Assembly: GCA_003165615.1 (NCBI GenBank)
Contig: PLWR01000333.1
Location: 1-19,554 of the forward strand
Reading direction: 5' to 3'
DNA: 19,554 nt
Origin: Acidobacteriota bacterium
Lineage (GTDB): Bacteria; Acidobacteriota; Terriglobia; UBA7540
Part shown: positions 1 to 4,915 of the stretch, in pieces
Layout: every line of letters starts with the position of its first letter
Position numbering within the stretch: the first letter of the stretch is position 1
The notes under the pieces: model-generated
Databases searched by the model: none
Told to the model about the DNA's origin: nothing
What the model saw: the letters and a program-made list of their open reading frames with translations, nothing else
Program-made: the position numbers and the translations under genes

Positions 1-177
1 CGGAGTCAAGTACATACCCACCTTTTGCATTTTGGATTAAGAACCTCCTTGGGCTCCCCTCTTTGAGCAATGCTGGGACTTAGGGGTGGTTAGCCGCCGA
101 TCCCAATTCCAGAATCGAGAATCGAAAGTGCAATCGGCCCTTTCCAAGAATGTCCGCATGGGGATAACCTAGTTGGT

Positions 178-193
178 TCCCCCGCCCGGGGGA
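178..193. other. GC-rich palindrome upstream of the PLP enzyme
   Basis: TCCCCCG and CGGGGGA are perfect 7-base inverted arms around CC. They end about ten bases before the GAGG ribosome-binding site at 205-208. A hairpin here could affect translation of the next gene, or it may be a remnant repeat. Nothing else was recognised in bases 1-207: no ORF, no riboswitch core and no clear promoter. Confidence 0.3.
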
Positions 194-213
194 TTTGCCA
201 TTACGAGGTGCGC

Positions 214-1395
214 ATGAAAAACCGGCATGAATTCGCGACGCTGGCTGTACACGCAGGCGAAGCTCCCTGCAAGGTCACCGGGGCGGTCGACACGCCCATC
301 TACCAGTCCACTACGTTTGCCGCCGTGGATTCTGATGAAATGGCGGCACTGTACTCCGGCGAGAAGCCGGGATACATGTACACGCGCTACGGGAATCCCA
401 CGGTTCACGCGCTGGAGGAGAAGGTTGCGGCCTTGGAAGGGGGCGAGGCGGCGCAGGCTTTTGCCACCGGCATGGCGGCCGTCTCTTCCTCCATCCTCGC
501 TCACATTAAGACCGGCGACCACGTGGTGGCGGCCCGTTCCCTGTATGGCGCCACCTACAATTTTCTCAACCGCAAGCTCCCGGCCATGGGCGCATCCACA
601 ACTTTTGTGCAATCCACCCGCCCGGAGGAATTCGAGAAAGCCCTTCAGCCCAACACGCGGCTGATTTACTTTGAATCACCCAGCAACCCCATTCTGGAGA
701 TTCTTGACATCGCCGCCCTGGCCGGAATTGCCCGCGCGCACGGAATACCTTCCATGATGGACAACACCTTTGCTTCGCCCGCCCTCCAGCAGCCGCTGAA
801 TTTGGGAATCACCGTGGTGGTTCACTCGGCCACGAAGTATTTGTGCGGGCACGGTGACGCAATGGGCGGCGTCACCATCGGCACGAAGGATTACATTGAG
901 CACCTTAACCGCGACGTCCTTCGCGACTTCGGCGGAGTTATGAGCCCCTTCACGGCCTGGCTGATGCTCCGGGGCATTCGCACTCTTCACCTGCGCATGC
1001 CCGCGCACTGCTCGAACGCGCAAAGGGTTGCCGAATTCCTGGCCCAACATCCCCAGGTGGAACGCGTCAACTACCCGGGCCTTGTCAACCATCCCGGACA
1101 CGACCTGGCCAGGCGGCAAATGAAAGCCTTCGGCGCCGTAATGAGTTTTGAGGTGAAGGGTGGTTATGAAGGCGGCAAGCGCGTCATGGATGGCGTGAAG
1201 ATTTTTCTCCGAGCGGCCAGCCTGGGCGATACCCGCTCGCTGATTGTGCACCCTGCTTCCACCAGTCACCGGGCCGTGCCCCCGGAACAGCGGGAGGCCA
1301 TCGGCATCACCGACGGCTTGGTGCGCCTCTCGGTGGGAATCGAAGCCATCGAAGATCTGATTCAGGACCTCGACCAGGCGCTGGCAGGAGGGTAG
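214..1395 (+). CDS. Cys/Met metabolism PLP-dependent enzyme (cystathionine gamma-synthase / methionine gamma-lyase / O-acetylhomoserine sulfhydrylase type)
   Basis: A 393-residue fold-type I PLP enzyme of the trans-sulfuration family, usual length, expected to be a cytoplasmic homotetramer. Visible signatures are an N-terminal LAVHAGE, YTRYGNPT (contributes phosphate-binding Tyr and Arg across the dimer), MDNTFASP with the PLP-pyridine Asp, the PLP lysine in HSATKYLCGH (Lys208) and the substrate-carboxylate Arg in VRLSVGIE (Arg371). The loop LYGATYNF has Ala113 where typical methionine gamma-lyases carry a Cys, so methionine gamma-lyase proper is not assured. Gamma-synthase, sulfhydrylase or a lyase with different specificity are all possible. 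I chose ATG 214 over GTG 208 because GAGG at 205-208 is spaced for it and would overlap the GTG. The gene stands alone on its strand, with a repeat just after its stop. Confidence 0.93.
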   Translation: MKNRHEFATLAVHAGEAPCKVTGAVDTPIYQSTTFAAVDSDEMAALYSGEKPGYMYTRYGNPTVHALEEKVAALEGGEAAQAFATGMAAVSSSILAHIKTGDHVVAARSLYGATYNFLNRKLPAMGASTTFVQSTRPEEFEKALQPNTRLIYFESPSNPILEILDIAALAGIARAHGIPSMMDNTFASPALQQPLNLGITVVVHSATKYLCGHGDAMGGVTIGTKDYIEHLNRDVLRDFGGVMSPFTAWLMLRGIRTLHLRMPAHCSNAQRVAEFLAQHPQVERVNYPGLVNHPGHDLARRQMKAFGAVMSFEVKGGYEGGKRVMDGVKIFLRAASLGDTRSLIVHPASTSHRAVPPEQREAIGITDGLVRLSVGIEAIEDLIQDLDQALAGG

Positions 1396-1413
1396 CGTGG
1401 GCGTCTTGCGCGC

Positions 1414-1467
1414 TGTGGCACCGGCGTCCCCCCCGTGGGCAGTCATGGCCACGATGGCCATGCCACA
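1414..1467. repeat. Degenerate palindromic repeat
   Basis: TGTGGCA (1414-1420) pairs with TGCCACA (1461-1467), enclosing GGCGTCC and TGGCCACGATGGCCA blocks. Layout and wording (GTGGCAC...GGCGTCC, then GGCCA-GATGGCCA) match the better preserved element at 2243-2324, so the two look like one family. It sits between the ends of the PLP enzyme and the convergent toxin gene. It could serve as a bidirectional terminator-like hairpin, but no T-run follows on either strand. Confidence 0.6.
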
Positions 1468-1494
1468 ACAGGACCTCGATCAAGCAAGCAAGAC

Positions 1495-1815
1495 TCAACC
1501 GATTTGTATCACTTCGCCAGGCTTAAGGGAAGGCAGGGCCGCTAAGATCGCGGGCACGTGAGGCAGCAGGTCAGGCAGGCGGTTTGATTGGGCACGGATG
1601 ACTGCCAGAGAAATGGTTCGGCCCGCGAGGTTTTGCTGGTAAGGCATTCCTTGGTCCATCGTTAACAGAACCTGCCAGCCGGATCGTTCTGCCAGCACCA
1701 GCAGTTCACCATTCGCCTTGCCAGCCAGACCGGCCTGGGGCACCGTCTGGCAGTCATGCCCGACAAGATGATTCCGAAGGTCCCTCGGCAAGCATTCGTC
1801 CAGCAGAATCTTCAA
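1495..1815 (-). CDS. DUF5615 PIN-like toxin
   Basis: A 106-residue protein with the DUF5615 (PIN-like, Mut7-C-related) layout: an N-terminal beta strand ending in acidic residues (MKILLDEC, Asp6-Glu7), a mid-protein acidic residue (Glu37) and a second acidic strand (LLTMDQGM, Asp54). These are the expected metal-binding positions of a PIN-type ribonuclease. The family is predicted, not well proven, to be the toxin of type II modules with DUF433 antitoxins. The start is TTG: its TTGA overlaps the TGA stop of the upstream DUF433 gene, so translation is probably coupled. Length and start motif agree with the family. RNA cleavage is inferred from family only. Confidence 0.85.
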   Translation of the reverse strand: MKILLDECLPRDLRNHLVGHDCQTVPQAGLAGKANGELLVLAERSGWQVLLTMDQGMPYQQNLAGRTISLAVIRAQSNRLPDLLPHVPAILAALPSLKPGEVIQIG

Positions 1816-2024
1816 CCAATCCTCGTCAAAAGGGAGTCCTTTGCGGTCTCCAGCGCCTCGATGGCCATTGGACGGGTAACGGTCGGGAATTGCTCGAGGA
1901 ACTGGTCGAGGGTGTCACCCGCTTCAAGGTAATCCAGGAGGTTTTGAAAGGGAACACGAGTGCCGCGAAAGCAGGGAATTCCTCCCAGAATCTCCGGATC
2001 GCGCGCGATGACGGAAGCGGCCAT
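1812..2024 (-). CDS. DUF433 antitoxin
   Basis: A 70-residue protein with the DUF433 signature GGIPCFRGTRVPF (residues 14-26), followed by a predicted helical, winged-helix-like region rich in acidic and hydrophobic residues (LLDYLEAGDTLDQFLEQFP). DUF433 proteins are small DNA-binding-like partners of DUF5615 toxins and are thought to neutralise the toxin and repress the operon. The ATG at 2022-2024 is preceded by AAGGAG at 2031-2036 (minus strand). The gene comes first in the operon, the common antitoxin-first order, and overlaps the toxin by four bases. The 220 bases upstream hold two palindromic elements but no clear operator. Confidence 0.88.
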   Translation of the reverse strand: MAASVIARDPEILGGIPCFRGTRVPFQNLLDYLEAGDTLDQFLEQFPTVTRPMAIEALETAKDSLLTRIG

Positions 2025-2144
2025 GTTTCACTCCTTAACTTCCATTGTAGCGCAATTTGCCCCCTCGGGAGACGGAGAAGTGGTGGCGCGGGGCGCGGCT
2101 GGCTCGTCCCCATCGAGTAGGGCCGGACGGCGTTCAGCCTTGGT

Positions 2145-2198
2145 GTTTGCAAGTCCCGTAACTGAGCGCAGTTCGGGCATGCACTCATGATTGCAAAC
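2145..2198. repeat. Nested stem-loop element
   Basis: GTTTGCAA (2145-2152) pairs with TTGCAAAC (2191-2198). Inside, CCCG-T-AACTG (2155-2164) pairs with CAGTTCGGG (2169-2177) with one bulged T. Two stacked stems suggest a small palindromic dispersed element or a transcript hairpin, here upstream of the antitoxin gene. No second copy was seen in the window. Confidence 0.4.
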
Positions 2199-2242
2199 CC
2201 CCGGCCGAGCGCCACCCGCTCCCGTCCAGACATTTTGTGGTA

Positions 2243-2324
2243 GTGACTCATTTTGAGGTGCCACGGGCGTCCCGCCCGTGAAGGGACACGGCCAAGATGG
2301 CCGTGGCACCTCAAAATGAGTCAC
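2243..2324. repeat. Perfect 24-bp inverted repeat enclosing two hairpins
   Basis: The outer arms 2243-2266 and 2301-2324 are perfectly complementary over 24 bases (starting GTGACTCATTTTGAGG). Two smaller hairpins lie inside: CACGGGCG/CGCCCGTG (2262-2269, 2273-2280) and CACGGCCA/TGGCCGTG (2287-2294, 2298-2305). The whole could fold as a three-way cruciform. It encodes no protein. This is the layout of a non-autonomous REP- or MITE-like dispersed element; the related copy at 1414-1467 lacks the long outer arms. Confidence 0.8.
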
Positions 2325-2339
2325 CATCCATTTTGTCTC

Positions 2340-2367
2340 TTGGCAGATTTAGGCTAGGGTGTATACT
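2340..2367 (+). promoter_or_regulatory. Sigma70-like promoter
   Basis: TTGGCA (2340-2345) and TATACT (2362-2367) are 16 bases apart; an overlapping TATAAT (2367-2372) is a second possible -10. Transcription would start near 2374-2380, shortly before the ATG at 2397. It begins just after the long inverted repeat. Confidence 0.45.
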
Positions 2368-2396
2368 ATAATACTGGGTTTACGATCGGTGCCGCC

Positions 2397-2705
2397 ATGT
2401 CCTTGCGCAAGTCCCCCACGCTGACTCCCGCTCAATTAACGGCCAACCGCCGCAACGCGCAGAAATTCACGGGCTCGCGCCCGGCACGAGCGAAAACCGA
2501 GTCGCGAATGAACGGCCTGGGCAAGGGGACGCGTTCACCCTTTTACCGCGATCATTTGCAGGCCATGTTCTTCGCCCCGCCCTGCCAGGTGGAGCAGACG
2601 GCGCGGGGTGTTGCTTTCGCCGGGAGCGGCATCTCACCCCTTAAATCAGAATATCCCTACAAGTTATTGAAAAAAAAGAAGTTAGACGAGTACAAATTTA
2701 ACTGA
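2397..2705 (+). CDS. Small hypothetical protein (LRKSPT-type), probably truncated
   Basis: A 102-residue basic protein. The first ~60 residues (starting MSLRKSPTLTPAQL, then NRRNAQKFTGSRPARAKTESRMNGL) resemble a hypothetical family I recall as frequent in Acidobacteriota genomes, with the pattern LRKSPT-TPA-NRRNA-K-TGPRT-GK--SRMN-L; function unknown. Family members usually continue well past the segment ending in APPC. Here the C-terminus becomes AT-rich and lysine-heavy (YKLLKKKKLDEYKFN), unlike the GC-rich front. This suggests the gene was cut and reads into unrelated DNA. A sigma70-like promoter lies directly upstream, but no strong ribosome-binding site is visible. Whether it is translated is uncertain. 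Confidence 0.5.
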   Translation: MSLRKSPTLTPAQLTANRRNAQKFTGSRPARAKTESRMNGLGKGTRSPFYRDHLQAMFFAPPCQVEQTARGVAFAGSGISPLKSEYPYKLLKKKKLDEYKFN

Positions 2706-2859
2706 GTGAAAACAAGTCAATTATGTCAAGATTCGACCTCGGATTGCGGCAAAATCGCCCCAAAATGCCTGAAATTGTCGCCAACCCGTGATCTTATAGA
2801 AAACAAAATATGTTACAGGCAAAAGCTTTGTTTAAAAGATAGTCCCAGAGGAACCGACC

Positions 2860-3378
2860 ATGCTCCAGCTCATCTCGCTTGTGATGGTGGCTTATTCCTT
2901 TTTCCTGATCCAAACCACTCTTCCCCATCTGCCCAAGTGCATTCCGACGCACTTCAATGCCGCGGGAGTGGCCGACGGATGGGGCAGCCCCGACACCCTC
3001 TGGTTTCTGTTGGGCGCACAGGCACTGACCTGCGCCGTATTCCTGATAGTGCCGTATCTGGGCGAAAAGGCTCCCAGCATGGTGCACTTTGGAAGGCGCC
3101 GCCTGAGTGACTTCGCCCCGGCTCAACAAGCACGGATGTCGGCCATGCTCAAGGATATGGCGGCCTACATGAGCATCGTCATGAATGTGTTTTTCGTTCT
3201 CATGCTACTTGAGGTCACACGGGCAGCATCGGAACCGAATCCTCGTATTCACCCGCTTTTTCCGATGGTGCTCCTGCTGGGGGGCACGTTTGGGATCTTG
3301 TTGTATTATACGGGGCGGTTCCTCCGCGTCGCCAAGGGTGAAGACGGCGGTGACGCGCCCAACGTCCGCGCGTCCTGA
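2860..3378 (+). CDS. DUF1648 domain membrane protein
   Basis: A 172-residue membrane protein. The N-terminal half has the DUF1648 signature: a first membrane helix (residues ~2-20), then LPHLPKCIPTHFNAAGVADGWGS, in which the pattern P-x-IPTHFN-x-x-G is diagnostic, followed by a second helix (WFLLGAQALTCAVFLIVPYLG). Two further helices lie near residues 105-120 and 137-152. DUF1648 is found in SdpI-like immunity proteins and in many stand-alone membrane proteins of unknown role. The C-terminal SdpI domain is not evident, so a specific function cannot be given. The ATG at 2860 has AGAGGA at 2847-2852. The 154 bases before it are AT-rich compared with the rest of the window. Confidence 0.82.
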   Translation: MLQLISLVMVAYSFFLIQTTLPHLPKCIPTHFNAAGVADGWGSPDTLWFLLGAQALTCAVFLIVPYLGEKAPSMVHFGRRRLSDFAPAQQARMSAMLKDMAAYMSIVMNVFFVLMLLEVTRAASEPNPRIHPLFPMVLLLGGTFGILLYYTGRFLRVAKGEDGGDAPNVRAS

Positions 3379-3410
3379 TTTTCTCCGCAAAGAGTATGGG
3401 CTTGGTTTTC

Positions 3411-3442
3411 TTTGCGCCTCTGCTGCTTTGCGCCTTTGCGTG
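3411..3442. repeat. TTTGCGCC octamer repeat
   Basis: Four successive 8-base units: TTTGCGCC, TCTGCTGC, TTTGCGCC, TTTGCGTG. It lies in the gap between two convergent genes. I recall sequences of this wording (TTTGCG-CTTTGCGTGAAA) as dispersed repeats in many environmental genomes; that recollection was not checked. Confidence 0.6.
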
Positions 3443-3498
3443 AAATGCCTTTGCTTTTTCACGGGATCAGTAACAGCTTCTTTTGTTACGGGTTGCCT

Positions 3499-4776
3499 CT
3501 AAGCGTGGCGCGGGCGCGCCCGTCCGTAAATCCAGCGAATCCCCTCAAGGGCAAATCCCAGCAGTGAGCCCCACATCAGATTGGTGAAGAACGACACCAG
3601 GCCCACCGAGGCGGCAATCAAGAGCTGCGGCCAGCGCGGGAGGAGGTCGCGCAGATAGGCACCGTGCTGGATTCCCACGTACACCAGGAACACTCCCAGG
3701 ACGGCCAGGGGGATCAGGTGGAGCAAACCCACGGCGGCCCCCCCGAACAGAGCCAGCAGGATGCAAACGCCTCCGATAACGTAGCTCGATTTGGGTGTGC
3801 GCGCGCCGAAGCGATAGTGTGCCGTAATCCCACCCGAACCATGGCACAGCGGTGAGCCCTCGATCGCCGCGGTCAGCAGATTCACGATGCCGATGCTCAG
3901 GCAAAGAGCGCGTACGGTGACGCGTTTGGCCTGCTCGCCGTAAAGAATCCGCGCCGTGTTCTCCGTCGCTACGATGGAATTGCCGAAGGTCAGCGCGAAT
4001 TGCGGCATGACCAGCAGAGGCAGGACTTTTTTGATCTCGCACCAGCGCGGATGGAGTAATTCCGGGGTCACGGGGCCAAAGCTAAGCGGCGGTAATTTGC
4101 CCCCATTCATCACCACGCCCAAAATGATTCCCAAGGTTAACAGGACGAGCGCCGCGGGGAAACGCCGCGAATCGCGCAACGCCAGCAATAATGCGCCTCC
4201 GATGAGAGCTATCAGCCACGGGGTAAGTTGACCGCCGGGAAGCGGCTGCCCGCCCCGCGATCCCATTACCAAGCGCAGTCCCTCGCGCGCCAGCACCAGA
4301 CCCAACCCCAGTTGAATTCCGCGGACGATGGGCAGAGTGAAGATCTTAGCCAGCAGGCGGGCAAGATTGGTGACGCCTACCAGAAGGAGCAACCCTCCCA
4401 TCAACAGACCGGCGCTGGCAACCTCCGAGGGCGAAAGCGACAGGGCGAGGGCAATGGCCGCCACCGCCTTGAGAGGTTGAACCGCCATGGGAATCTGGAA
4501 GTATCGTGCCGCGAGACAATAAGTAAGTCCTGCCGTCAGGAACAGAGCGGTGGGATTCATGTGATTCAAGGTGATCAGGGCAATGGCGATGGGAAAGAGC
4601 ACGCCAACGTCACCAAAGGCTCCGGCCACATCCAGGCGCGTGAGCAAGGGAATCGGGAGATCGGAAGATCGGGAGATCGGGTGATCGGGGAATCGGTTGA
4701 TCGGCTGATCGGTTGACCGGGTGAGCAATTCCTGATCACCAGGACTGCGAAGATTGGCCGATTGTTCTTTGTTCAC
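3499..4776 (-). CDS. MOT1-family molybdate/sulfate transporter
   Basis: A 425-residue polytopic inner-membrane protein, predicted 10-12 helices, of the MOT1 (SulP-related) group, expected to import molybdate or sulfate. The two internal family signatures are present: GAFGDVGVLFPIAIAL with PMAVQPLKAVAAIAL in the first half, and TFGNSIVATENTA with SPLCHGSGGITAHYRFGART in the second. The first ~43 residues are not family-like. They are translated GATCGGGA octamers giving an 8-residue peptide period (around DHPISRSSDLPI), and the first helix starts right after them. No ATG is available: the start used here is GTG 4776-4774 with GGGAG at 4786-4782. A TTG at 4647-4645, near the family-like beginning, lacks a ribosome-binding site. 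The true start is uncertain; the transporter call is secure. Confidence 0.88.
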   Translation of the reverse strand: MNKEQSANLRSPGDQELLTRSTDQPINRFPDHPISRSSDLPIPLLTRLDVAGAFGDVGVLFPIAIALITLNHMNPTALFLTAGLTYCLAARYFQIPMAVQPLKAVAAIALALSLSPSEVASAGLLMGGLLLLVGVTNLARLLAKIFTLPIVRGIQLGLGLVLAREGLRLVMGSRGGQPLPGGQLTPWLIALIGGALLLALRDSRRFPAALVLLTLGIILGVVMNGGKLPPLSFGPVTPELLHPRWCEIKKVLPLLVMPQFALTFGNSIVATENTARILYGEQAKRVTVRALCLSIGIVNLLTAAIEGSPLCHGSGGITAHYRFGARTPKSSYVIGGVCILLALFGGAAVGLLHLIPLAVLGVFLVYVGIQHGAYLRDLLPRWPQLLIAASVGLVSFFTNLMWGSLLGFALEGIRWIYGRARPRHA

Positions 4777-4875
4777 CCGATCTCCCGATCATCGGATCTC
4801 CCGATCTCTCTGGGTTGTTCTTTGTTCAGCCGATCACCCGATCTCCAGATCTCCAGACCTCCAGATCTCCAGATC
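4651..4875. repeat. GATCGGGA octamer array, two facing orientations
   Basis: Nine contiguous 8-base units of the GATCGGNN type run from 4651 to 4722. The complementary wording (TCCCGATC, ACCCGATC, TCCAGATC) fills 4775-4806 (four units) and 4828-4875 (six units). The two right-hand blocks are each preceded by a perfect 14-base copy of TTGTTCTTTGTTCA (4762-4775 and 4815-4828), so they form a ~53-base direct duplication. The array separates the divergent transporter and glycosidase-like genes and is open in both directions. Confidence 0.9.
4782..4786 (-). promoter_or_regulatory. Repeat-derived ribosome-binding site for the GTG start
   Basis: Read on the minus strand, GGGAG followed by ATCGG precedes the GTG at 4776. 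Both the site and the start codon come from octamer units, so the repeat itself may supply translation initiation for the transporter. Confidence 0.35.
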
Positions 4876-4902
4876 TCTGTGCACAAGCCCGCTCCCCACA
4901 AG

Positions 4903-4908
4903 TATAAT
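4903..4908 (+). promoter_or_regulatory. TATAAT -10-like hexamer next to a start codon
   Basis: A perfect TATAAT ends seven bases before the ATG at 4916. Used as a -10 box it would start transcription at or just before that ATG and give a leaderless mRNA. No good -35 box lies 16-18 bases upstream, so this is tentative. Confidence 0.3.
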
Positions 4909-4915
4909 CCCGCCG

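Larger units (their letters stand above)
2025..2396. other. Intergenic region between divergent antitoxin and 102-aa ORF
   Basis: No credible gene in this 372-base stretch; the open frames are short and lack family features. It contains the antitoxin ribosome-binding site (2031-2036), a nested stem-loop element (2145-2198), a perfect long inverted repeat (2243-2324) and a sigma70-like promoter reading rightwards (2340-2367). Confidence 0.7.

Noticed and set aside
676..1461. 261-residue open frame on minus across the PLP enzyme
   Set aside because: Antisense to a clearly conserved gene; no family features; a product of GC-rich codon use.
3379..3498. Rho-independent terminator between convergent genes
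   Set aside because: No stable GC stem followed by a T-run was found on either strand.
4651..4875. Octamer array as a CRISPR
   Set aside because: Units are 8 bases with no unique spacers and no cas genes nearby.
4754..4915. Upstream extension of the secreted glycosidase-like protein
   Set aside because: It only translates the octamer array and would place a leader before a normal signal peptide.
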